From JBAXTE01 sp963556065 (lineage in GTDB: Bacteria > Bacteroidota > Bacteroidia > Bacteroidales > WCHB1-69): a stretch of DNA of 64,000 nt. The stretch covers positions 62,001-126,000 of the forward strand of contig CAUVYH020000010.1 of the NCBI GenBank assembly GCA_963556065.3, given 5' to 3'. A model generated the notes under the pieces. That model was not told where the DNA came from, ran no database searches, and saw nothing but the letters and a program-made list of their open reading frames with translations. A program made the translations under genes and the position numbers. Below are positions 1 to 9,877 of this stretch, piece by piece. Every line of letters starts with the position of its first letter. The first letter of the stretch is position 1.

Positions 1-1
1 T

Positions 2-319
2 TACAGCGTCTTTTCAGTAAGTGAAGGTGGGGATGTAAAAGAAGAAAATATCATTGAAGCAACCGCAGGTTGTGGTTGTAAATCTAATATAGCGACGGTC
101 CTGGCTGATCAAGGAGTAACGGTGATGTTAGCCGGTGGTATAGGAGCTGGCGCCATCAATGTGCTCAATAATGCAGGGATTGAAGTAATCAGGGGGTGTA
201 GCGGAGATGTTACATTATTGGTGAAACAATTCGCAACAGGCAAATTGACAGACAGTGGAGTGAGTTGTGCGAGCCACGATTCCCATCATTCCGAAGATGG
301 TCATGTCTGTTCTCACTAA
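2..319 (+). CDS. NifX/NifB-like (dinitrogenase iron-molybdenum cofactor family) protein, 3' part
   Basis: The open frame runs in from the left edge, so the N-terminus is missing. About 105 residues are visible. They show the family's small Rossmann-like core with a GCGC motif near the start and the 'AGGIGAGAINVL' and 'CSGDV' segments, followed by a His- and Cys-rich tail (SHDSHHSEDGHVCSH) that could bind metal. Proteins of this family bind Fe-S or Fe-Mo clusters and often sit beside Mrp-type ATPases, as here. Outside nitrogen fixation the exact role is unknown, and I see no nif genes in the window. Confidence 0.75.
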   Translation, partial: YSVFSVSEGGDVKEENIIEATAGCGCKSNIATVLADQGVTVMLAGGIGAGAINVLNNAGIEVIRGCSGDVTLLVKQFATGKLTDSGVSCASHDSHHSEDGHVCSH

Positions 320-379
320 TTACGTAAGTTAAATTTGTGGGGATTTCGATGCCTCTAATTCATAAATATTAAACATTTA

Positions 380-412
380 GAACCGATGGACTTATTTCTG
401 TCGGTTCTTTTT
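380..412 (+). terminator. Rho-independent terminator
   Basis: A 7-bp stem (GAACCGA / TCGGTTC) with a 14-nt loop is followed by a run of T, about 60 bp after the NifX-like stop codon. The rest of the gap to 645 is AT-rich and holds only the promoter listed next. Confidence 0.6.
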
Positions 413-618
413 GTCTTTGTCGTGGTTTTCAATATTTTGATGATGTTTTTTTATGATCAGAATCTTCATGCTTTTTTTCGTGCTTTAGCCTTGTAGAGAA
501 TCGAATTCAGTGTCATTTATTCAGGATAGCCTTGTTGATACTCAAATAATAGTTATTGTTGTAGTGAGAAGTGAGTTCGCAAAGTTAAAATAATTTAATG
601 GGATATGATTATAAATAT

Positions 619-626
619 TACTTTTG
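619..626 (+). promoter_or_regulatory. Bacteroidota -7 promoter element for mrp
   Basis: TACTTTTG matches the TAnnTTTG -7 consensus of the Bacteroidota primary sigma factor and lies 19 bp before the mrp start codon. A clear -33 TTTG is not visible. Confidence 0.45.
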
Positions 627-644
627 TAAATAAAACATTTAACA

Positions 645-1430
645 ATGGGCGAATTGCTAGAAATAAACAAGATTGAACACCGGATAGCGGTAGCTTCCGG
701 TAAGGGTGGCGTGGGAAAATCGACGGTTGCGGCAAATCTGGCACTGGCTTATGCAGGTCAGGGACTCAGAACGGCACTATTGGATGCGGATATTTGGGGG
801 CCTTCGATTCCGATTTTATTCGGATTAGAGGATTTTCGCCCGGAAATGACAAATATTGAAGGAAAAGACGTAATTATTCCTGCCGAGAAGTTTGGAGTTA
901 AAATTCTTTCCATCGGTTTTTTCGTTCGCCCCGATCAGGCTTTGATATGGCGGGGACCGGCAGCTTCGAACGCACTTTCACAACTCTTTTTTAATGCCTT
1001 ATGGGGGGATATTGATGTGATGGTGATTGATATGCCTCCAGGTACCGGCGATATTCCGATTACATTGTGTAACGATGTTAAACCGAATAAATCCATTATT
1101 GTAACTACTCCGCAGAAATTATCGGTGGCCGATGCTCAAAAAGCGGGCTTGTTGTTTCTCAACGATAGTGTGAAGGTGCCGATTTCAGGGGTTGTAGAGA
1201 ATATGTCATGGTTTTCTCCTACAGAACATCCCGAAGAACGGTATGAACTTTTCGGTCAAGGAGGAGGTCAGGCACTTGCTTGCTCGCTGGGAACCCAATT
1301 GCTGGCGCAGATTCCACTGGCACAGGGTATGGCAAAATCTGCCGATCAAGGAAAACTGCTTACTTACGATCAAAATGGAATTACCATTCCGATCTATCAT
1401 AAACTTGCTTTTGATTTGATCGAAAATTAA
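645..1430 (+). CDS. mrp: Mrp/NBP35 (ApbC)-type P-loop ATPase, iron-sulfur carrier
   Basis: This 261-residue protein has the deviant Walker A of the Mrp/MinD group (GKGGVGKST, about residues 19-27), a DADIWGPS switch segment and a 'DMPPGTGD' Walker B region. The family carries and transfers Fe-S clusters in the cytoplasm. The usual N-terminal MIP18 domain is absent and the C-terminal CxxC is not seen; the 'VVENMSWF' segment is followed instead by FGQGGG, as in other short Bacteroidota members. The NifX-like protein upstream fits a cluster-assembly context. Confidence 0.85.
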   Translation: MGELLEINKIEHRIAVASGKGGVGKSTVAANLALAYAGQGLRTALLDADIWGPSIPILFGLEDFRPEMTNIEGKDVIIPAEKFGVKILSIGFFVRPDQALIWRGPAASNALSQLFFNALWGDIDVMVIDMPPGTGDIPITLCNDVKPNKSIIVTTPQKLSVADAQKAGLLFLNDSVKVPISGVVENMSWFSPTEHPEERYELFGQGGGQALACSLGTQLLAQIPLAQGMAKSADQGKLLTYDQNGITIPIYHKLAFDLIEN

Positions 1431-1730
1431 AGTCAAGAAGATCTTTTATTTTTCGGGAAAGATGAGATGATAGTTCGGCAGGCTCAGTGTGTATCTTTGC
1501 GCAACTTCGTGTAGTAGTAAAAAGTCGGGTCGCTTATTACGCTAGTACTCGATTACTTTTTAGTCGGAATTCCCATACAATTAATATCTGTTTAAACCTG
1601 GAATTAGGGATGTATGGTTATAATCAAATTCTCAATAAAAAACATTTTTTTATAAAAAGAAACAAAATCAGAAATCATTTGTTTTTTTTTTTTGTTTCTT
1701 TGTCTTTAAAATATACTAAAGAGGAAATTC
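1431..1730 (+). other. Intergenic region with promoter-like motif and hairpin
   Basis: A good -7 match (TATCTTTG, 1492-1499) is followed by a stretch with the inverted segments AAAAAGT and ACTTTTT around 1518-1555, then AT-rich DNA with a T13 run before peptidase E. An 89-codon frame here has no recognisable domain and unnatural composition, so I do not call a protein. A small RNA or a long 5' leader is possible. Confidence 0.25.
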
Positions 1731-2459
1731 ATGAGAAACTTATTATTATTGAGTAATTCCACCAATTATGGTGAAGCTTATTTAGGCTGGGCAATGGCGG
1801 AAGTTGAACTTTTTGTTCAGAGTTATTCCATTAAGGAAGCATTGTTTATTCCTTATGCCGGAGTTAGTTTCAGCTTCGATGACTATGAAAATAAGGTAAT
1901 GGTTCCGTTTAAAAAGATCGGTGTAGCCATTAATTCGATTCATCGTTGCGAAGATCCGATAAAAGCCGTTAAAAACGCACAATGCATTATTGTTGGAGGT
2001 GGAAATACATTTCACTTGGTGCATCATCTGCATCAGTATAAGTTGATGAGTGCTATTCGCAATAGAGCTCTCGAAGGAATGCCCTATATCGGATGGAGTG
2101 CAGGTTCAAACATTGCTTCTCCAACGTTGTGTACAACCAATGATATGCCGATCATTATGCCCGAAAGTTTTGACTGCTTAAACTTACTGCCATTTCAGAT
2201 AAATCCGCATTATCTCGACCAGAATGAAGTGATTGACAATATGATTAAACATGGCGGTGAAACCCGCGAAGACCGGATTACCGAGTTTTTACATGCCAAT
2301 CCGAATATTACGGTGGTCGGATTGCGCGAAGCCTGCGCATTGCGGGTCGATGCCAATGAACTTACCCTTCGCGGAGGAAAATCGCTTCGTGTGTTTAAAT
2401 TTAATCAGGAGCCTAAAGAGTTTAAAAATTCAGATGACATCCAGTTCTTATTAAAATAA
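1731..2459 (+). CDS. pepE: Peptidase E (alpha-aspartyl dipeptidase, family S51)
   Basis: The 242-residue protein is full length for PepE. The nucleophile serine lies in GWSAGSN (about residues 119-125), preceded by the 'IIVGGGNTFHL' loop typical of the S51 fold. PepE hydrolyses dipeptides with N-terminal aspartate in the cytoplasm. The ATG is preceded by a GAGGAAA stretch at a suitable distance, one of the few Shine-Dalgarno-like sites here. The gene reads in the same direction as the next one, 18 bp away, and may share its transcript. Confidence 0.9.
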   Translation: MRNLLLLSNSTNYGEAYLGWAMAEVELFVQSYSIKEALFIPYAGVSFSFDDYENKVMVPFKKIGVAINSIHRCEDPIKAVKNAQCIIVGGGNTFHLVHHLHQYKLMSAIRNRALEGMPYIGWSAGSNIASPTLCTTNDMPIIMPESFDCLNLLPFQINPHYLDQNEVIDNMIKHGGETREDRITEFLHANPNITVVGLREACALRVDANELTLRGGKSLRVFKFNQEPKEFKNSDDIQFLLK

Positions 2460-2477
2460 TTAAAAAATCGTAATAAC

Positions 2478-3468
2478 ATGGCATTATTATCAACAAAATA
2501 TCTTGGACTTGAGCTAAAAAGCCCTGTAATAGCAGGAAGTTGTGGGATGACAAATTCCGTAGAGCATTTAATTCAACTAGAAAAAGCCGGAGCCGGGGCA
2601 GTAGTTTTGAAATCTATTTTTGAAGAACAGATTATTAACGAAGCCGGTAAAAATATTGTAGATCAGAATCTTGATTTCATGTATTCGGAAGCGGTTGATT
2701 ATATCTCCAATTATACCGAAATTCACGAGTTTGCAGAATATACTACATTGATTCGGGATGCTAAAAAGGCACTTTCCATTCCTGTGATTGCCAGTATCAA
2801 TTGTGCTTCGGCAGGAGAGTGGATTAAATATGCGAAAAAAATTCAGGATGCCGGTGCCGATGCCATCGAACTCAATATCTTCATTATTCCAACGAATGAA
2901 AAAATAACCTCGGAACACTACGAGAATCAATATTTTAAAATCGTAGAACAAATTAAAAAAACAGGTAACCATCCCAATTGCCGTAAAAACCAGCCTTTAT
3001 TTTTCTGCATTTGCACGCATGATGGAGAAATTATCTTGGGCCGGTGTGAATGGAATTGTAATGTTCAATCGTTTTTATTCTCCGGATATTGATATCGACA
3101 ACTTTAAAGTTACCGCATCCAATGTGTTTAGCCAAGGCGACGAATACACATTGCCATTGCGCTGGACTGCGATTTTGCGTGATGTCCTCGTTAAATCCGA
3201 TATATGTGCTTCAACCGGTATTCATGATGGAGAAACTGCAATTAAAATGATTTTGGCCGGAGCGAATGCTGTTCAGGTGGCTTCCGCATTGTATAAACCA
3301 GGTTTTCAGGTGATCACGGAAATGAATAACACGATTGAAACTTGGATGAAAAAACATAATTACAAAACATTAGATGAATTCAGAGGCAAAATGAGTTACC
3401 AGAACATTGACAGCCCCTCTGCATATCAGCGAATTCAGTTTATGAAATACTTTTCGGGTATTGAATAA
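2478..3468 (+). pseudogene. Dihydroorotate dehydrogenase-like protein, one frame break
   Basis: Two overlapping frames together give a full-length TIM-barrel flavoprotein of the dihydroorotate-dehydrogenase-like group. Residues 1 to about 162 read in one frame (start MALLSTKYLGL). After KIVEQIKKT at about 2965 the sequence continues in the +1 frame as VTIPIAVKTSLYFSAFARMM and on to MKYFSGIE. Dropping one G near 2965 restores the protein. The flanking protein sequence is undamaged, so this is either a very recent mutation or a base-calling error. The true pyrimidine PyrD is at 50.1-51.0 kb; this paralogue has no assigned function. Confidence 0.75.
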
Positions 3469-3481
3469 AATTCATTCAGTC

Positions 3482-3525
3482 GCACAACAAAAAGAGCTTG
3501 AAATTTCAAGCTCTTTTTGTTGTGC
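3482..3525. terminator. Bidirectional terminator, 44-bp perfect palindrome
   Basis: The two 22-bp arms are exact complements (arm starts GCACAACAAAAAGAGCTTG), with A-rich and T-rich flanks inside the stem, so it can stop transcription from both sides. It sits exactly between two convergent genes. Confidence 0.85.
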
Positions 3526-3576
3526 CCTGCTTAAAATAAACAAGAGCAATTATTCATCTATAAACAAGTATGGGAC

Positions 3577-5000
3577 TTATTTCACTATAAATTTCGAAGC
3601 GCTGATGTTTTGAGTCCGGGTTTTAAGATCGATTGAATAGATGCCTTTGACTAAATGGTCAAGGTCAATTTTATAGACATTTAATCCGCAGAAGCATTTA
3701 TGGGCTTAGTGAGTACTACTTTTCCGGAAATGTCATAAATAGAGATTATAACAAGTTCGGCTGAACTCATTGTGAATGTTACATTGATAAAGCCAGAGCT
3801 TGAACTCGGGTTAGGATAAATGAGATTTCTAAAGATATTGTTTGTCTCGTTAATTGAGGTATGCAGCGGCTGTGATTTGAATTGCACCTCGTCGATATAT
3901 AAGGAGTTTCCTACGTTGGCGAGAGTGGCATTCCAAGTGGATGATGCAAGGAATACCGCGACTGAATCAGGGCTTGTTCCTAAGTTAAATGGTATTTCAA
4001 ATTTTGTATAGGTTGCAGTTGGGTAAAGGTATTGGACATTCCAACCCAGAACACTTCCGTTTTTTCGAAATTGCATCATAACCATTGCCGTATCAACCGT
4101 TGACGGGGAGTATTTGTAATATCCCATAAGTGTGTCAATAGAAAGCGTGTACGGATGGCCTCCCTCAGGGCCGTTATCTCCTTGTCTTCCGTTAAAAGTA
4201 ACATTAATTAGCTGATCTCCCATAAAAATGGTAGTAACCTTAGCGGCATAATTTCCGGCATATTTATCTGTAGTTTTTGATATATTTGCAGTCATATCGT
4301 CGCTATAATAAGTTAGCCATTCATCAGGAGCTTCAAACGATGTATTGGTCCATAACTCAAAATTCGTGTTTGGTACCTGCTGTGTTATTCCTGTGCCAAC
4401 AAACGAAATTTCATCTACGATTATCCAACTGCCGGGCTTTGGTGCTCCGTCTGTAAACGGATCGCTGGATGCAACTCCGAAGAGCACGGTGTCGCAGGCA
4501 AAACCTCCGGGAAGGTTGAGGGGAAAACAGAATCGGGTGTAATTGCTATGAGTGCCTTTTAAAAAAAACATATTTTGGGAAACAGAGGTGCCGTTTAGCT
4601 TAAATGCGACCAGTACCAATGCGCTATCAGCTACGGCAATACTTGATTTGTACCAGCCTACAATGCTGTCGGGGGCTTGTGTGTAAGGGAATCCTCCTTC
4701 CGGCCCATTATTGCCTGCTTTTCCAAAAACGGCATATCCGAATGAGGTGTCCTGACCTACAATGCTTGTTTCTATTTTGCAGGCATACGTTCCCTCATGT
4801 GCATCTAAAACTCTGGTCACCAATATGGGAGCACCGACCCCATATCTTTGGAAAAATTCCAAGTTTGAAGTTACGGCACCGTTCGGATTGGCTATTGTTG
4901 TAGTTTGCCAATCTTCAAAGTTTCCATTCGGAATGGTTTGCGCTTCTGCAAAGTGGAATATCAGTGTAAAAATGCAGATCGTAAAAATTACTTTTTTCAT
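3577..5000 (-). pseudogene. Secreted protein with two carbohydrate-binding-like repeats and T9SS sorting domain; frame break near its end
   Basis: The protein starts with a signal peptide (MKKVIFTICIFTLIFHFAEA), then two homologous repeats of about 180 residues, each beginning 'PNGNFEDW'/'PNTNFELW' and containing GxxGxNGPEGGxPYT. A T9SS type A sorting domain starts at 'YPNPSSSSGF'. The continuous frame stops at 3681 after NASAD, but the last 34 residues of the sorting domain (NVYKIDLDHLVKGIYS... to SKFIVK) are intact in another frame down to 3577. One base change near 3682 would restore export and surface anchoring; without it the sorting signal is lost. Repeats resemble 'PCMD' lectin-like beta sandwiches; function unknown. 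Confidence 0.75.
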
Positions 5001-5281
5001 TTATGCCTCCTTTTTTATTGTCATAGCACAAATATAGCAAATAATTAGTAAATTAGCAAATATTATAAATGTATTTTTCAGCTGATATGTAATTATTTAA
5101 TAAAATTGCTTGATTATAAATTTGAAAAACTATGTATTGAGACCGTTGCATCCCCCTCCTAATTCCTTTGCTATTTGTGATATTTAAGTTGCTCATTTGC
5201 GAGAGTAAACGCCGTGTTTAATATTGTAAACGCCTTGATTTTGGACTCTTGCAATAAAAACAAAGGGAGTGATCGTTTCGG

Positions 5282-5644
5282 TTATTTGGTTGTATTAATT
5301 TCAGATTGTAGCTTTTTGGGTAATTTTTTTACCACTTCATTGTATGAGTGGTCAATCCAACTTTTAATTAAGTCATCACTTACCGAACCATCCACGGTAA
5401 CGGAATTCCAAAGTTTTTTGTTCATGTGATAGCCCGGATTGATGCAGGTGTATTTTTCCCGGAGTTCTATAGCCAACTCGGGATCACATTTTAAATTAAG
5501 GCGAGGATAAGCGGGCTCGTCAAGTGATAGCAATGCAAATATTTTTTTCATAACTTTAAAGACCAGCGTGTTTTCATCAAAGGGCAAACACTCTTCGGTA
5601 TAAGGCTTTGACAAACAGTAGGTGCGTAATTCAATAATATCCAT
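5282..5644 (-). CDS. MmcQ/YjbR family protein
   Basis: The 120-residue protein fits the MmcQ/YjbR (double-wing DNA-binding fold) family in length and pattern: an N-terminal 'CLSKPYTEE..PF' segment, a 'VFKVMKKIFAL' strand, 'LKCDPELAIELREKY' and a C-terminal 'HMNKKLWNSV'. The cellular function of the family is not known. It is transcribed away from mrdA, from which it is separated by a short divergent promoter region. Confidence 0.85.
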   Translation of the reverse strand: MDIIELRTYCLSKPYTEECLPFDENTLVFKVMKKIFALLSLDEPAYPRLNLKCDPELAIELREKYTCINPGYHMNKKLWNSVTVDGSVSDDLIKSWIDHSYNEVVKKLPKKLQSEINTTK

Positions 5645-5695
5645 ATTATTAAGTTTTGTTTACTAAAAAAATAATGATTGCGGCAATAAAATTAG

Positions 5696-5703
5696 TAAAT
5701 TTG
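5696..5703 (+). promoter_or_regulatory. -7 promoter element for mrdA
   Basis: TAAATTTG fits TAnnTTTG and lies 32 bp before the inferred mrdA ATG at 5736. No convincing -33 box is seen. Confidence 0.4.
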
Positions 5704-5735
5704 CACGTTAAAACATAACGTCACAAGAATAATCA

Positions 5736-7573
5736 ATGAAGGCCCACTACATATTCCAATCGTAAAAACACATTAATCGCGATGTTTATTCTTATTGGAG
5801 TGGTTTTTTTAGCCCGATTATTTTTATCTTCAGATTATCGATGATAGCTCGGTATTATATGCCAATAGAAATGCTTTGCGGTATATTATTCAGCATCCGG
5901 CTCGAGGTATAATTTATGATCGTAATGGCAAGCTGATGACATACAATGAGGCTACATACGACTTAATGGTTGTTCCTAATCAGGTGAATCAGCTTGACAC
6001 GGCAGATTTGTGTCGGGATTTTGGGATTAACGCCGGAAGAAGTTCGTAAGCGTCTTGATAAAGCCAATACTTACTCCCGATTTTCATCTTCAATTTTTGA
6101 AAAGCAGATATCCAATGATGTATATGGTTATTTGGAAGAAAAAATGTATAAGTTTCAGGGGTTTTACGTGCAGTCGCGTACACTTCGGAAGTACCCTGTG
6201 CCTGCAGCTGCCCACACTTTAGGGTATATCGGCGAAGTAAACGATGATGCAATTGCTAAAAATCCGTATTACAAACCGGGTGACTATATTGGGGTGAGTG
6301 GTATGGAAAAATCTTATGAAGAGATTTTGCGTGGGCGTAAAGGTGTGCGTGTAACCATGGTGGATGTGCATAATAGGGAGAAAGGCTCGTTTCAAAATGG
6401 AATATACGATACCATAGCTCAGGCAGGAAGTAGCCTTTGGTCTAGCCTTGACCTTGACCTTCAGGCCTATGGTGAAAAATTGATGAAAGGGAAAAAAGGA
6501 AGTATTGTTGCCATTGAACCCTCTACGGGAGAATTCACTAGCGATTGTTATCCAGTCCGAGTTACGATCCTAATTTATTAGTGGGGAAGAGTACGAGCCG
6601 AAAATTATATGAAGTTGCTTCGCGACACGCTCAATAATCCCCTTTTTAATCGGGCATTAATGGCGATGTATCCCTCCCGGATCGACATTTAAAATTGTCA
6701 ATGCACTTATCGGTGAACAGGAAGGTGTGCTTAAGCCGACGACTCAATATTCTTGCGAACTGGGATTTCATGTAGGGAATCTTACGGTTAAATGTCACCG
6801 TCATCCTTCCCCGTTAAATTTATCGCAATCCATACAGAATTCATGTAATGCTTATTATTGTAAAGCTTTTAGAGCCATTATCGACAATCATCGAAAATAT
6901 AGGAATTCAAAAGAGGGATATAATGCCTGGCGCCAATATGTTTTTAAAAATGGGTTTCGGCTGTAAGTTTAACTCCGACTTGCCTTATGAGCTTAAAGGG
7001 ATATTGCCTACAGCCGAGTATTATGATAAAACAAGAGGAAAAAAATGCATGGAAAGCGCTCTCTATTATTTCTCTTGCTATTGGCCAGGGAGAATTGGGA
7101 ACCACTCCTCTACAACTAGCAAATCTAGCAGTCATTATTGCAAACCGGGGATATTATTATACCCCTCATATCGTTAAAGCAATAGGCAACGAAAAAAATA
7201 AAAATTTACGGTTTAACACTCCCAATGAAACAGGAATTGAATCACAATATTTCGATCCGATAATTCAGGGGATGAAAGATGCCGTTGTTAAAAGGAACGG
7301 CGACCCTCGGCGAAGCAGGAGCAATTTTCTATTGCAGGCAAAACAGGAACTGCACAGAACCCTCATGGGCAACCGCATTCGTTATTTATTTGTTTTGCTC
7401 CCGTTAAGAATCCGAAAATAGCAATGTGTGTAATTGTAGAAAATGGCGGCTATGGTGGAGAAATTGCTGCTCCAATTGCCAGTTTAATGATTGAATATTA
7501 TCTCACACGTAAAGTGACAAAAACAGAGTTGGAACAAAAAATTACAAACATTAATCTGATACGAAGGTGGTAA
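5736..7573 (+). pseudogene. mrdA: Penicillin-binding protein 2 (elongasome transpeptidase), multiply frame-broken
   Basis: Pieces in all three frames join into a complete PBP2: an N-terminal membrane anchor after MKAHYIF, a pedestal domain ('HPARGIIYDRNGKL'), and the transpeptidase motifs SxxK in PGSTFKIV (about 6690), SxN in QNSCNAYYC (about 6838) and KTG in GKTGTAQNPHG (about 7345). The end is INLIRRW-stop at 7573. Frame changes occur near 5756, 5835, 6020, 6545, 6602, 6685, 6945, 7045, 7305 and 7350. Between breaks the protein sequence is well conserved. PBP2 cross-links peptidoglycan during rod elongation with RodA. Either the gene died very recently or the assembly is poor here. Confidence 0.8.
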
Positions 7574-8839
7574 GAGAATATCAATCCAAGAGCCTGTTTG
7601 CCCAATATCGATTTGCCATTGGTTATTTTATACCTGATTCTGGTTTTTTTCGGATGGCTGAATATTTATGCAGCGGTTTATAACGATACGCATACCAGTA
7701 TTCTCGACTTTTCACAAAGCTATGGGAAACAGATGGTCTGGATATTGTCGGCATTGCTGTTGGCTCTTTTTATTATTGTAATCGATTCGAAGTTTTTATA
7801 CCACCTTTGCTTTTGTCTTTTATGGAATTAATATTCTACTGCTTTTTTATTGTGCTCTTTGTGTGGTAAGGAGATTGCCGGATCTAAATCGTGGTTAGGC
7901 ATTGGAGAGTTTGGAATTCAACCTTCGGAATTTGCAAAAATTGCTACAGCTATGGCTATCGCAAAGCTATTGGGAGAATCGAATAGAACCATAATGCAAG
8001 GCGATACTCGCTTGATGGCGTTTGCGATAATTGGATTACCGATCATATTCATTTTGCTCCAAAATGACACCGGTTCGGCTATTGTCTTTCTTTCATTTTT
8101 ATTTGTGTTTTATCGTGAGGGAATGAATGGGACAATTATCTGGTTTGGGCTTTTAGCCGTTTTCCTTTTTATTTTTACGCTGATTTTCAATCAATGGTAT
8201 GTGCTTGGTGCAATTACGGTAATTGCACTTGTTGTTTGGTTTATTGTGCGGAAATATCGAAAAGATGTAATTACATTGCTGATTATTTATGTGTTTGCCT
8301 CCGGTTTTACGCTTGGAGTGGAGTATGTCTTTGAAAATGTATTACAGTCGCATCAGAAAGATCGTGTGGAAATATTGTTAGGGCTGAAAACCGATCCAAA
8401 AGGAGTGGGGTATAATGTTAACCAGTCAAAAATAGCGATAGGCTCCGGTGGATTAAAGGGCAAAGGGTTTCTACAGGGAACACAGACTAAGTTTAAATTT
8501 GTGCCGGAGCAGAGCACCGATTTTATTTTTTGCACGGTAGGCGAGGAGTGGGGTTTTATAGGAAGTACATTTCTCATCGCTGTCTTTATTGCACTTATTT
8601 CCCGTATTATCTATCTATCCGAAAAGCAGCGTTCTCCTTTCAGTAGAATTTATGGTTATGGCGTAGCTATGATTTTATTTACACATATCGCTATTAACAT
8701 TGGAATGACGCTCGGTCTGATGCCGGTTATCGGAATTCCACTTCCGTTCTTAAGCTATGGTGGCTCTTCGTTGTGGTCGTTTACACTGCTCCTCTTTGTG
8801 TTTATACGCCTCGATATGAATAAAAAAGATATTATTTAA
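7567..8839 (+). pseudogene. rodA: RodA peptidoglycan glycosyltransferase (SEDS), frame-broken in its first third
   Basis: A GTG start at 7567 overlaps the mrdA stop, the usual coupling of this pair. Frame changes near 7601 (GCCC run), about 7795 and about 7848 (T run) split the first 95 codons. From 7850 to 8839 the frame is intact and carries the SEDS signatures 'GIGEFGIQPSEFAKI', 'QNDTGSAIVF', 'FVPEQSTDFIF' and 'IPLPFLSYGGSS'. About ten membrane segments are expected. RodA polymerises glycan strands and pairs with PBP2. If the breaks are real, both halves of the elongation synthase are lost together. Confidence 0.8.
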
Positions 8840-8860
8840 TGATTTGTAAGCTTAAAAGTT

Positions 8861-9868
8861 ATGGATAAGAAACACTTTTTAGATATAGAAAAATCAATTG
8901 CAAAAAATCGCATACTGGTTATTGGTGATGTCATGATTGATGCCTATTTATTCGGTTCTGTGGATCGGATATCTCCCGAAGCTCCTGTGCCTATTGTGAA
9001 TTTGAATAAACGTAATAATCGTTTGGGGGGAGCTGCAAATGTAGCCCTTAACGTTCAATCAATGGGGGCAACCCCGATTCTTTGCGCTATTGTTGGTGCC
9101 GACGAAAACGGAAAAGAGTTTATTCGGATTATGGAATCACTGGGGCTCTCTACTGAAGCTATGATTCATAGTCCCGAGCGAATAACGACGGTTAAATATA
9201 GAATTATCGGCAACAATGCTCAGCTTTTGCGTGTAGATGAAGAAATGGATTCATTTCTGTCTTCCGATGAGCAAAAACAAATGTTGGCAAAGATTAATTA
9301 TCTACTCGATCACTCGTTAATCGATGCAATAATATTTGAAGACTACGATAAAGGTGTGATTAATCCTATGCTTATTCGGGCGGTAATAGAAAAAGCCGGT
9401 AAAGCTTCAATTCCTGTCACCGTTGATCCGAAAAAGAGGAATTTCAACCATTATGACCGGTGTACTCTATTTAAACCCAATTTAAAAGAGCTTAAAGAGG
9501 GAACTAAAGCTTCTATTGATTATACAAGTACAGAAGAAGTGAGTACTCTTGTTGCGCACTATATTGCCGATCATGACATTAAAATGGCTCTTATTACCAT
9601 GAGCGAAAAGGGGGTACTTGTTGTTTGGAGTTTAGATGGTAAATATCGGCATGCTCTTATTCCTGCTCATTTCCGCAATATTGTGGATGTGTCGGGAGCT
9701 GGCGACACCGTAATCAGCGTGGCTACACTGGTTTATTTACTGGGTTTTTCGCCTGAGAAAATGGCGGCTGTTGCTAATTTGGCCGGAGGACTTGTGTGTG
9801 AGGTCGTTGGGGTAGTTCCCATCGATAAAAGTAAGCTGTTGGGCGAAATTTCCCGATTAAAATTATAG
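8861..9868 (+). CDS. rfaE1: D-glycero-beta-D-manno-heptose-7-phosphate kinase (HldE N-domain type)
   Basis: This PfkB-family sugar kinase of 335 residues has the substrate segment 'GDVMIDAYLFGSVDRISPEAP' and 'NRLGGAANVALN' near the N-terminus, the ATP-site 'TVDPKKRN' and 'FKPNLKE' segments, and the catalytic anion hole DVSGAGDT (about residues 273-280). The cytidylyltransferase domain of two-domain HldE is absent, so that step must be encoded elsewhere. It makes heptose precursors for lipopolysaccharide. It starts 21 bp after rodA and 9 bp before menG. Confidence 0.9.
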   Translation: MDKKHFLDIEKSIAKNRILVIGDVMIDAYLFGSVDRISPEAPVPIVNLNKRNNRLGGAANVALNVQSMGATPILCAIVGADENGKEFIRIMESLGLSTEAMIHSPERITTVKYRIIGNNAQLLRVDEEMDSFLSSDEQKQMLAKINYLLDHSLIDAIIFEDYDKGVINPMLIRAVIEKAGKASIPVTVDPKKRNFNHYDRCTLFKPNLKELKEGTKASIDYTSTEEVSTLVAHYIADHDIKMALITMSEKGVLVVWSLDGKYRHALIPAHFRNIVDVSGAGDTVISVATLVYLLGFSPEKMAAVANLAGGLVCEVVGVVPIDKSKLLGEISRLKL

Positions 9869-9877
9869 ATTAGCTTT

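Noticed and set aside
1487..1756. 89-codon frame before peptidase E
   Set aside because: Low-complexity F/K/I-rich translation caused by AT-rich DNA; overlaps the pepE start; no domain.
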